Notes: generated by a model not told the origin, from the sequence alone. DNA of 9,287 nucleotides from an uncultured Prevotella sp. (GCA_938028745.1 CALIZL010000077.1:1-9287); one strand, 5' to 3'; numbered from the stretch's first letter, positions 1 to 5,962 are shown. Numbers and translations are program-made.

Positions 1-135
1 TCTTTTCACCTTTTCACTTTTTCACCCTTTCACCTTTAAAAGCCATCTTTTCACCCTTTCACCTTTTCACCCTTTCACCTTTAAAAGCCATTTTTTCACC
101 TTTTCACTTTTTCACCTTTTCACCTTTAAAAGTAT
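1..135. repeat. 45-bp tandem repeat, three copies, nested 8-bp period
   Basis: Three consecutive 45-base units are visible at 1-45, 46-90 and 91-135. Each unit holds four blocks of the form YTTTCACY, with the CAC trinucleotides exactly 8 bases apart (7, 15, 23, 31; 52, 60, 68, 76; 97, 105, 113, 121). A 13-base spacer containing TTTAAAAG then follows, giving a 21-base step between blocks. The third unit ends in AGTAT instead of AGCCA. The array begins at the window edge, so more copies may lie to the left. It ends about 50 bases before the putative promoter of the DUF4492-cydA genes. A decayed fourth copy lies before cydB at 2313-2356. Function is unknown; spacer repeats of this kind can change copy number by slippage. 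Confidence 0.9.
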
Positions 136-188
136 TTCTCTTTGGTAAAATAATGTCTGTATTACGCACATCGTTACGATATTTTTAT

Positions 189-196
189 TATATTTG
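189..196 (+). promoter_or_regulatory. Putative Bacteroidetes -7 promoter element for DUF4492-cydA
   Basis: TATATTTG matches the Bacteroidetes -7 consensus TAnnTTTG exactly. A transcription start about 5-9 bases downstream would leave a leader of under 20 bases before the ATG at 221. I see no good TTTG -33 box about 20 bases upstream, so the call rests on the -7 element and its position. Confidence 0.45.
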
Positions 197-220
197 CACA
201 TTGTAAACATTACAATAAGA

Positions 221-442
221 ATGAACAAGAAAAGCTTTTGGTACCGCGCGTTCGACCTTTACTATGATGGTTTTAGGAGCATGACATTGGGTAAGAAGTT
301 GTGGTTGGTGATATTCATCAAGCTCTTCATCATGTTTGCCATCCTCAAAGTGTTTTTCTTTCCCAACTTTTTGAAAGCAAATGCACCCAAAGGAGGGGAG
401 GCCGACTATGTGTCGCGCACGCTAGACCAACGCCAAAAATAG
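221..442 (+). CDS. DUF4492 family small membrane protein upstream of cydA
   Basis: This 73-residue protein has one predicted membrane helix at about residues 28-48. The motif YDGFRSMTLGKKLW (15-28) lies before it and FFFPNFL (45-51) at its end, followed by a short polar tail. This pattern is what I know as DUF4492, a family without assigned function that sits directly before cytochrome bd genes in Bacteroidetes. I chose the ATG at 221: an in-frame TTG at 194 would add nine residues of ordinary sequence and would start inside the putative -7 promoter box. The gene lies 110 bases before cydA on the same strand with no other promoter visible, so cotranscription is likely. By inference it could be an accessory subunit or assembly factor of the oxidase, comparable in size and topology to the small CydX/CydH subunits, but no sequence similarity to those is claimed. 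Confidence 0.85.
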   Translation: MNKKSFWYRAFDLYYDGFRSMTLGKKLWLVIFIKLFIMFAILKVFFFPNFLKANAPKGGEADYVSRTLDQRQK

Positions 443-452
443 TGGCGGCTAT

Positions 453-493
453 TGTAAGCCGGGGCCACTGGGCATGGCGAAGGCCGGCAGACA
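453..493 (+). other. Possible intercistronic hairpin between DUF4492 and cydA
   Basis: TGT, GCC and GGCC (453-455, 458-460, 463-466) can pair with GGCC, GGC and ACA (482-485, 486-488, 491-493), with a two-base bulge and a small internal loop, closing a 15-base loop. No T-tract follows, so it is not a classical terminator. It could affect mRNA processing or the ratio of the small protein to CydA. It could also be chance in a GC-rich patch. Confidence 0.3.
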
Positions 494-552
494 GAACGCC
501 CCCAAAAGGCAAATCGCACAACACAAGGAAATAATAATCATTAAAATAAACT

Positions 553-2115
553 ATGTTCAATCAACTATTTCTAGACATTTCAACGGGTACGATAGACTGG
601 TCGCGTGCGCAGTTCGCCCTTACGGCTATGTACCATTGGCTCTTTGTGCCCCTTACGCTTGGCCTTGCCGTTATCATGGGCATTGCCGAGACTTGCTATT
701 ATCGCACCAAAAAGCAGTTTTGGAAAGATGTGGCGCACTTTTGGCAGAAACTATTCGGTATTAACTTTGCTATGGGCGTGGCCACTGGCATTATCTTGGA
801 GTTTCAGTTCGGCACCAATTGGAGCAACTACTCGTGGTTTGTAGGCGACATCTTTGGTGCGCCCTTGGCCATAGAAGGCATTGTGGCCTTCTTTATGGAA
901 AGTACGTTTGTGGCTGTGATGTTCTTCGGGTGGAAAAAGGTTTCGCCAGGTTTCCACCTTGCATCAACATGGCTCACAGGTATCGGCGCAACCATTTCGG
1001 CTTGGTGGATATTGGTGGCCAATGCTTGGATGCAATATCCCGTGGGTTGCGAGTTCAATCCCGACACCATGCGCAACGAGATGGTAAGCTTCGCAGATGT
1101 GGCCTTGTCGCCCTTTGCCATTGATAAGTTCTGCCACACGGTAACCTCTTCGTGGATTGTAGGAGCCGTATTTGTGGTGGCTGTAAGTGCCTATTATCTG
1201 TTGAAGAAACGCGAAATGGAACTGGCTAAGCAAAGCATGAAGATAGCCGCTTGCGTTGGTTTTGTGGCTTCGGTGCTCGCAGCTATGACTGGACACCATT
1301 CTGCCACGCTCGTTGGTAAGGTTCAACCCATGAAGCTGGCTGCTATGGAGGCGCTATGCAAGGGCGGCGAGAGCCAAAGCCTTACTGCAATTGCTTTGGT
1401 TAATCCCTTTAAGCAGCACGATTATCGTTCAGGCGAAGAACTTGCATGCCATGTTTCTATTCCTTATGCCCTCTCGGTGATGGCTACTCACACCACGCAT
1501 GGCTTTGTACCTGGTGTTAACGACCTGCTGGTTGGTTATGTTAAGGCCGACGGTACACGCGAACCATCGGTGGCAGAGAAGATGGTGATGGGTAAGGCTG
1601 CCGTAAATGCCCTGATGGTGTATCGTAAAGCCAAAAAGGCGGGCGACGAAACAACTGCTCAGAAGGTGTTGCCCATCATCAAAGCCAATATGAAATACTT
1701 TGGATATGGTTACATGGAGAAGGAAGAACAGGTGGTGCCCTACATTCCCCTTGCATTCTGGTCGTTCCGTTTGATGGTTGGTTTGGGTTCGTTCTTCGTG
1801 CTTTTCTTTGCTGTCCTCACCTTTTTCAGCTATCGCAAAGACTTGTCGCGCTATCGTTGGCTACTTATTTTGGGCATGTGCACCTTGCCGATGGGCTACA
1901 TCGCCTCTGAGGCAGGATGGGTTTTGGCCGAGTTGGGTCGCCAACCGTGGACCATTCAAGACATGTTGCCCACCTGGGTGGCGGTAAGCGACGTTAGTCC
2001 TGCCTCTATTGCCACAACCTTCTTCCTCTTCTTGGGTTTGTTTACCACGCTGCTTGTGGTAGAAATAAACATCTTGGTTAAACAAATTAAGAAGGGCCCT
2101 GAGTACGGAAAATAA
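553..2115 (+). CDS. cydA: Cytochrome bd quinol oxidase subunit I (CydA)
   Basis: CydA is the haem-bearing subunit of cytochrome bd oxidase in the inner membrane, which oxidises quinol and reduces O2 to water. The 520 residues match the usual length of the long Q-loop type (E. coli about 522). Expected ligands are present: His28 in MYHWLFVPLTLGL (haem b595, E. coli His19), His195 in FCHTV and Met408 in FWSFRLMVG (haem b558, E. coli His186 and Met393). Glu108 and Glu116 keep the spacing of E. coli Glu99 and Glu107. Lys261 and Glu266 in KLAAME match the quinol-binding Lys252/Glu257. Glu453 and the GRQPW motif (462-466) are intact. The Q-loop spans about 250-395. The ATG follows an A-rich stretch typical of Bacteroidetes starts. 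It lies 110 bases after DUF4492 and 256 bases before cydB. Nothing suggests loss of function. Confidence 0.98.
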   Translation: MFNQLFLDISTGTIDWSRAQFALTAMYHWLFVPLTLGLAVIMGIAETCYYRTKKQFWKDVAHFWQKLFGINFAMGVATGIILEFQFGTNWSNYSWFVGDIFGAPLAIEGIVAFFMESTFVAVMFFGWKKVSPGFHLASTWLTGIGATISAWWILVANAWMQYPVGCEFNPDTMRNEMVSFADVALSPFAIDKFCHTVTSSWIVGAVFVVAVSAYYLLKKREMELAKQSMKIAACVGFVASVLAAMTGHHSATLVGKVQPMKLAAMEALCKGGESQSLTAIALVNPFKQHDYRSGEELACHVSIPYALSVMATHTTHGFVPGVNDLLVGYVKADGTREPSVAEKMVMGKAAVNALMVYRKAKKAGDETTAQKVLPIIKANMKYFGYGYMEKEEQVVPYIPLAFWSFRLMVGLGSFFVLFFAVLTFFSYRKDLSRYRWLLILGMCTLPMGYIASEAGWVLAELGRQPWTIQDMLPTWVAVSDVSPASIATTFFLFLGLFTTLLVVEINILVKQIKKGPEYGK

Positions 2116-2118
2116 AAA

Positions 2119-2192
2119 GCCTCACCCCCAACCCCTCTCCAAAGGGAGAGGGGCATGGATAGCTTTGCTACTTTAAAGGAGGGGTTAAGCCT
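2119..2192. repeat. Dispersed GC-rich palindromic repeat, copy A
   Basis: The core is a perfect 9-bp stem, CCCCTCTCC (2132-2140) and GGAGAGGGG (2145-2153), around a 4-base loop. An imperfect outer pairing joins GCCTCACCCCC at the left with GGGGTTAAGCC at the right. A related copy lies at 5877-5926 in another spacer, matching at about three quarters of positions by eye over the first 50 bases and including the tail TGG..ATAGCTTTG / TGGTATGCTTTG. It starts 4 bases after the cydA stop. Without a T-tract it is a poor intrinsic terminator, though the hairpin may protect the cydA message end. Copies in two unrelated spacers suggest a genome-wide interspersed family. Confidence 0.75.
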
Positions 2193-2220
2193 AATGCGTT
2201 GGGGCTTGCGTCTGTAAGAA

Positions 2221-2280
2221 ATCTAGGTTCCCAAAGAAACCTGGGGCTAGGATTTCTAGGAAATCTTGGGAAACTAAGAT
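2221..2280. repeat. Long imperfect palindrome in the cydA-cydB spacer
   Basis: The arms ATCTAGGTTCCCAAAG (2221-2236) and CTTGGGAAACTAAGAT (2265-2280) are near reverse complements. Inside them lies a second stem, GATTTC (2251-2256) and GAAATC (2260-2265), with a 3-base loop; its last base is shared with the outer arm, so the two stems would be alternatives. There is no open frame and no T-tract. It is distinct from the GC-rich repeat to its left and the pyrimidine-rich repeat to its right. Function is unknown; it could be a small interspersed palindrome or an mRNA structure between the two subunits' coding regions. Confidence 0.6.
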
Positions 2281-2312
2281 AGCAAAAACATGCGCGGCTT
2301 TGTGGGCGTTAT

Positions 2313-2356
2313 CCATCTTTTCACCCTTTCAGCTTTTCCCTCTTCCCCTTTAACAG
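2313..2356. repeat. Decayed copy of the 45-bp repeat, upstream of cydB
   Basis: The sequence CCATCTTTTCACCCTTTCA followed by pyrimidine-rich blocks and CTTTAACAG aligns with unit 2 of the 1-135 array over its whole length, with one base missing and several substitutions. It also keeps the CCA that precedes each unit there. It ends 15 bases before the cydB ATG, so in a cotranscribed message it would form the leader of cydB. Confidence 0.75.
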
Positions 2357-2371
2357 AATAAATAATATATT

Positions 2372-3514
2372 ATGTCATACGAATTTTTGCAACATTATTG
2401 GTGGTTCTTGGTGTCGCTCCTAGGCGCATTGCTGGTGTTCCTGATGTTTGTTCAGGGCGCAAACACCCTTATATTTACCCTTGGCAAGACCGAGAACGAA
2501 CGCCGGTTGGTGGTTAATTCCACTGGCCGAAAGTGGGAATTTACCTTTACTACGTTGGTGGTATTTGGTGGTGGTTTCTTTGCATCGTTCCCTTTGTTTT
2601 ATAGTACCAGCTTTGGCGGTGCCTATTGGCTTTGGATGATTATACTCTTCTCGTTTGTTATTCAAGCCGTTAGCTACGAATTTCAAAACAAGTTGGGCAA
2701 TCTCTTGGGCGTTCGCACATTCCAAACGTTCCTCATCATCAACGGCGTTGTTGGTCCGATACTCTTGGGTGGTGCTGTGGCCACATTCTTCAACGGCTCT
2801 AACTTTGTTGTAGATAAAGGTAACATTACGGCTATGGCGCAACCTGTGATTAGCCGTTGGGCCAATGGCAGTCATGGGCTCGACGCTTTACTCGACTTGT
2901 GGAACGTTGTCTTAGGCGTAGCCGTGTTCTTCTTGGCGCGCGTATTGGGTTTGCTGTATATTATTAATAATGTGGCGCACGAGGCAATCGTTACTCGCGC
3001 TCGTAAGCAACTGCGCCTTTGTACGGTGGTGTTCTTAGCATTCTTTTTGAGTTTCTTGGTACACGTACTGTTGAAGGATGGCTATGCTTACGACCCACAA
3101 ACGGGCCTTATCTTTGTGCAACCCTTTAAGTATCTGCACAATCTCACCACGATGTGGTATCTAACCCTCGTGCTTTTGGTGGGCGTTGTGTCGCTACTCT
3201 ACGGCATTGTGCGTACCCTTCGCGAACCCAACTTTAAGCGTGGCATCTGGTTTGGCGGTGTTGGCGTGGTGTTGGTGGTGTTGGTTCTGCTGCTTTGTGC
3301 AGGCTGGAACAACACGGCTTACTATCCTTCTAACGCCGATTTGCAAAGTTCGCTCACCATTGCCAATAGCTCTGGCAGCGAGTTTACGCTAACAGCCATG
3401 TCGGTTGTGTCGTTACTTATCCCCTTTGTATTGGCTTATATCTTTGTCGCTTGGCGCGCCATAGACCGCAAACCCATTACCGAAGACGAGATAATGAATG
3501 GCGAAAGCTATTAA
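2372..3514 (+). CDS. cydB: Cytochrome bd quinol oxidase subunit II (CydB)
   Basis: CydB is the partner of CydA in the bd oxidase, a multi-helix inner-membrane protein without haem ligands of its own in the E. coli enzyme. The 380 residues equal the usual length (E. coli 379). The N-terminus MSYEFLQHYWWFLV, the segment GKTENERRLVVNS (38-50) and the C-terminal WRAIDRKPITEDEI (about 362-375) align with E. coli CydB. Several further hydrophobic segments run throughout. Unlike E. coli, the TDGFD motif reads VQGAN (27-31), so the positions of Asp26 and Asp29 hold Gln28 and Asn31, and the position of Asp58 holds Glu56 in KWEFTFTT. I believe this is normal for the Bacteroidetes branch rather than a defect. 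No small cydX-like frame follows within the next spacer. Confidence 0.96.
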   Translation: MSYEFLQHYWWFLVSLLGALLVFLMFVQGANTLIFTLGKTENERRLVVNSTGRKWEFTFTTLVVFGGGFFASFPLFYSTSFGGAYWLWMIILFSFVIQAVSYEFQNKLGNLLGVRTFQTFLIINGVVGPILLGGAVATFFNGSNFVVDKGNITAMAQPVISRWANGSHGLDALLDLWNVVLGVAVFFLARVLGLLYIINNVAHEAIVTRARKQLRLCTVVFLAFFLSFLVHVLLKDGYAYDPQTGLIFVQPFKYLHNLTTMWYLTLVLLVGVVSLLYGIVRTLREPNFKRGIWFGGVGVVLVVLVLLLCAGWNNTAYYPSNADLQSSLTIANSSGSEFTLTAMSVVSLLIPFVLAYIFVAWRAIDRKPITEDEIMNGESY

Positions 3515-3807
3515 AGTGAGTGGTGAGGTGTTGGGTTTATGAGGCTTTGAGTTGTTGAGTTTATAAGTTGGTGAGTTGTTGAGTTGTTGTGCTTATCGGT
3601 TAATGAGCGATGAATGCTGAACATGATGAGGCAAACTTACCAATTTATAAACTCACAAAGCCCAACAAATCACAGGTTTATAAACTCAACATCTCACCAA
3701 CTTATAACCTCAACATCTCACCAACTCACAGGCTCATAACCTCAAAGCCTCACCAACTCGTAAACTGATAAACTCAGGAAACCTTATAAACTTACAAACT
3801 TAAAGTT
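3515..3807. repeat. Repeat-rich spacer with a 32-base inverted repeat
   Basis: This 293-base spacer between cydB and the isomerase gene has no credible gene. It consists largely of variations on AACTCATAAACTCAACA and its complement. The left part (3552-3583) reads in the TTGAG/TTATAAG sense. Its reverse complement recurs at 3685-3716 with 29 of 32 bases matching, so the transcript could fold into a long hairpin. The right part also carries direct repeats starting CTCAACATCTCACCAACT at 3685 and 3709, with a weaker third copy starting CTCAAAGCCTCACCAACT at 3741. I see no TAnnTTTG promoter and no T-tract terminator here, so it is unclear whether the isomerase gene has its own promoter. Confidence 0.8.
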
Positions 3808-4497
3808 ATGAAAAAAGCATTGTTTACTTTAGTTTGCGCCATGTTTTGCATGGTAGCTTTGGCGCAAACGCAGGCCGATACGGTTCGGCATCAGGTGTTG
3901 TTAGAAACCAATCTAGGCAACATCCGCGTGGTTTTGTATAACGAAACGCCTAAACATCGCGACAATTTTATACGGCTTGTGAAGTCGGGTTATTACAATG
4001 GAACCCTTTTTCACCGAGTAATAGAGAACTTTATGATACAAGGTGGCGACTCTACTTCGCGCCATGCGGCCTTCGGGGAACCTACTGGTGGCTATTCGCC
4101 CGACTATACCGTGCCTGCCGAAATAGTGTTTCCAACGTATTATCACAAGCGTGGCGCATTGGCAGCTGCACGCGAAGGCGACGATGTTAACCCCAAATGG
4201 GAGTCGTCTTCGGCTCAATTCTACATCGTTTATGGCAAACGTATGACCGATTATCAGCTCGATGCCGTGCAAGCAAAGTTGGATTTGAGAACTAACGGCA
4301 GTGTAAAACTGACGCCCGAACAACGCGAAACCTATTTTAAGAAAGGCGGAACGCCACACCTCGACGGCACTTATACGGTGTTTGGAGAAGTGGTTGAGGG
4401 GATGGACGTGGTAGAAAAGATACAGAAAACGCCCTGCGACGAGCGTAGTAGGCCTTTCGAAGACATGAAGATTATTAAAGCTGTGGTGGTGAAGTAA
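3808..4497 (+). CDS. Exported cyclophilin-type peptidyl-prolyl cis-trans isomerase
   Basis: The protein should speed cis-trans isomerisation of proline bonds in secreted or periplasmic proteins. Of its 229 residues the first 19 form a signal peptide (MKKALFTLVCAMFCMVALA), with likely cleavage before QTQA; neither Cys fits a lipobox. The cyclophilin domain covers about 28-228. It contains FHRVIENFMIQGGD (68-81) with the catalytic Arg70, the strand SSAQFYIVYG (134-143), and HLDGTYTVFGEVVEGMDVV (184-202). Between the last two lies an insertion of about 35 charged residues (roughly 144-182) that short bacterial cyclophilins such as E. coli PpiA lack. I know similar insertions from other Bacteroidetes cyclophilins. 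The ATG follows an A-rich stretch after the repeat spacer. The gene converges on mrp, with a terminator between them. Which of several paralogues it is cannot be told. Confidence 0.95.
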   Translation: MKKALFTLVCAMFCMVALAQTQADTVRHQVLLETNLGNIRVVLYNETPKHRDNFIRLVKSGYYNGTLFHRVIENFMIQGGDSTSRHAAFGEPTGGYSPDYTVPAEIVFPTYYHKRGALAAAREGDDVNPKWESSSAQFYIVYGKRMTDYQLDAVQAKLDLRTNGSVKLTPEQRETYFKKGGTPHLDGTYTVFGEVVEGMDVVEKIQKTPCDERSRPFEDMKIIKAVVVK

Positions 4498-4587
4498 GGG
4501 TGAATGCAATGTGGCAGGCCATTGAAAAGGCCTGACTGTAAAGGGAAATGGGGCGTTTGTTTGAATGTACCAGCATGCCTTTTGCAT

Positions 4588-4660
4588 AAAAAATGCGTTT
4601 CTTGGCACGGCAAGATGCAATATAATTTGCGTGTTGCCGTGCCAAGAAACGCACTTTTTT
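4588..4660. terminator. Bidirectional intrinsic terminator, perfect 20-bp stem
   Basis: TGCGTTTCTTGGCACGGCAA (4594-4613) and its exact reverse complement (4634-4653) flank a 20-base loop. AAAAAA (4588-4593) precedes the left arm and CTTTTTT (4654-4660) follows the right arm, so each strand reads a stable GC-containing stem followed by a T-run. It lies 97 bases after the isomerase stop and 40 bases after the mrp stop, as expected for a shared terminator of convergent genes. A weaker 6-bp hairpin, CAGGCC (4515-4520) and GGCCTG (4529-4534), lies nearer the isomerase stop but has no T-run. Confidence 0.92.
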
Positions 4661-4693
4661 GTTCAGGCTAACGAGCCGTAGGGTGGTGTTGGT

Positions 4694-5797
4694 TTATCCT
4701 TTCTTCACCTCAACAATCTTTGTGGGAGCCTGCTCCTTGTTTCGTCTGTTGGTAACAGTAACCACAGCTTGCGCCAAGTTTATGAAGGCTTGGCCCGTTA
4801 TGGTGTCGGCATCCAACGCCGCGGGCGTACCCTTGTCGCCGTTTTCGCAGATACTTTGAACCAATGGAATTTGCGCCAATAGGGGTGTTTCCATTTCGTC
4901 GGCCAGCTGTTTAACGCCTTCTTTGCCAAAGATGTAATACTTGTTTTGGGGCAATTCGGCAGGTGTAAACCACGCCATGTTCTCAACAAGGCCCAATATA
5001 GGCACATTCACCTTTTCGTTTCGGTACATGTCGATGCCCTTTCGCGCATCGGCCAAGGCCACGCTTTGTGGCGTACTGACGATAACCGCGCCCGTAATGG
5101 CCAGCGTTTGCAGCAAGGTGAGGTGTATGTCGCTCGTTCCCGGCGGCGTATCGAGTATGAAATAGTCCAGCTCTCCCCAGTCGGCGTCGGCTATAAGCTG
5201 CTTCAAAGCATTGCTGGCCATACTCCCACGCCACAGCGTAGCCGTCTCTGCATTTACAAAAAAGCCGATGCTAAGTAGCTTAACGCCATATTGTTCGATG
5301 GGTTCGATAAGGTCGCGGCCGTCTACTTTCGAGGCATAGGGTCGCGCTTGCTCAACGTTGAACATCTTAGGCATTGACGGACCGAAGATGTCGGCATCCA
5401 ACAAGCCCACCTTATAGCCCAATCGGGCAAGTGCAATAGCAAGGTTTGCCGACACTGTGCTTTTGCCAACACCACCCTTACCCGAACTAACGGCAATGAT
5501 GTTTTTTACTTGTGGCAGTAGCTTTCCCACTTCGGGACGAGGCTTAGCGGCAAATTCGGTTTTTATTTCCACTTCTACATCGGGGCTTACATGGTAGTGT
5601 ATGGCCGCCTCTGCCGCCTTGATGGTCGACTTTAAGAAAGGGTCGGTCTCCTTGGGAAAGAGTAATGTGAAGCTTACTTTCATGCCATCAATGTGTATAT
5701 CGTCGGCAAGCATATCGCTTTCAATGATATTCTTTTTCGTTCCGGCGTACATCACTGTGGCCAATGCGTCTTTTATCAGTTTGGGATATAATGTCAT
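4694..5797 (-). CDS. mrp: Mrp/ApbC-type P-loop ATPase (Fe-S carrier family)
   Basis: This cytoplasmic ATPase belongs to the Mrp/ApbC/Nbp35 family, which transfers Fe-S clusters to target enzymes. Residues 1-90 resemble the MIP18/DUF59 domain often fused to bacterial Mrp. The deviant Walker A SGKGGVGKST is at 105-114 with both lysines. DADIFGPS (134-141) and DTPPG (216-220) complete the nucleotide site. The 367-residue length is normal. The segment VENMAWFTP (271-279), where ApbC and Nbp35 proteins carry a CPxC cluster-binding motif, continues AELPQNKYYIFG with no cysteine. The only Cys in the protein is Cys317. The C-terminal tail (about 350-367) is Lys-rich and not conserved. It has its own promoter, so it is probably a separate unit from the barrel gene 165 bases upstream. 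Confidence 0.95.
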   Translation of the reverse strand: MTLYPKLIKDALATVMYAGTKKNIIESDMLADDIHIDGMKVSFTLLFPKETDPFLKSTIKAAEAAIHYHVSPDVEVEIKTEFAAKPRPEVGKLLPQVKNIIAVSSGKGGVGKSTVSANLAIALARLGYKVGLLDADIFGPSMPKMFNVEQARPYASKVDGRDLIEPIEQYGVKLLSIGFFVNAETATLWRGSMASNALKQLIADADWGELDYFILDTPPGTSDIHLTLLQTLAITGAVIVSTPQSVALADARKGIDMYRNEKVNVPILGLVENMAWFTPAELPQNKYYIFGKEGVKQLADEMETPLLAQIPLVQSICENGDKGTPAALDADTITGQAFINLAQAVVTVTNRRNKEQAPTKIVEVKKG

Positions 5798-5820
5798 GAT
5801 GTTTTTGTTGTTTCGTTATG

Positions 5821-5852
5821 CAAATGTAAGTATAAATTGGGTATGCTCCAAA
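5821..5852 (-). promoter_or_regulatory. Bacteroidetes-type promoter of mrp
   Basis: Read on the minus strand, TTTG (plus 5849-5852) is followed after exactly 20 bases by TACATTTG (plus 5821-5828). This fits the Bacteroidetes -33/-7 consensus TTTG-N19-21-TAnnTTTG. The start of transcription should fall near 5814, giving a leader of about 17 bases before the mrp ATG. It is the best promoter in the window. Confidence 0.75.
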
Positions 5853-5876
5853 CAAAAGGCAGAAATCTGCTAATCG

Positions 5877-5926
5877 GCCTCTCCCCCCGAGCCCTCTTCA
5901 AGGGGATAGGGGAGTGGTATGCTTTG
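5877..5926. repeat. Dispersed GC-rich palindromic repeat, copy B
   Basis: GCCTCTCCCCCC, then CCCTCTTCAAGGGGATAGGGG, then TGGTATGCTTTG matches copy A (2119-2167) in order and spacing. The central stem is less perfect, and the outer right arm seen in copy A (to 2192) is missing. It lies between the end of the barrel gene and the mrp promoter, so the family inserts in or survives in spacers. Confidence 0.65.
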
Positions 5927-5962
5927 TTGTTATGGCGCAAATGTTCTTTTCGTATTCCTTGC

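Noticed and set aside
1..135. CRISPR array
   Set aside because: The units are contiguous without unique spacers and no cas gene is present; it is a simple nested tandem repeat.
194..220. Upstream TTG start for the DUF4492 gene
   Set aside because: It would begin inside the putative -7 promoter box, and the added residues have no family features; the ATG at 221 starts the conserved part.
2119..2167. Intrinsic terminator of cydA
   Set aside because: The 9-bp stem is strong but no T-run follows on the plus strand, and a related copy elsewhere marks it as a dispersed repeat.
2420..2875. Open frame of 151 codons opposite cydB
   Set aside because: It is a shadow of the cydB reading frame, with no motif or start context of its own.
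3515..3807. CRISPR array or small RNA gene
   Set aside because: The repeats are degenerate, irregular in spacing and in both orientations, and no promoter or terminator frames a transcript.
3913..4620. Open frame of 235 codons on the minus strand, opposite the isomerase gene
   Set aside because: It mirrors a clear cyclophilin gene and runs into the bidirectional terminator; the protein has no recognisable domain and an odd His/Phe-rich composition.
4588..4660. MITE with 20-bp terminal inverted repeats
   Set aside because: The A6/T6 flanks and the site between convergent genes fit a bidirectional terminator better, and no target duplication is visible.
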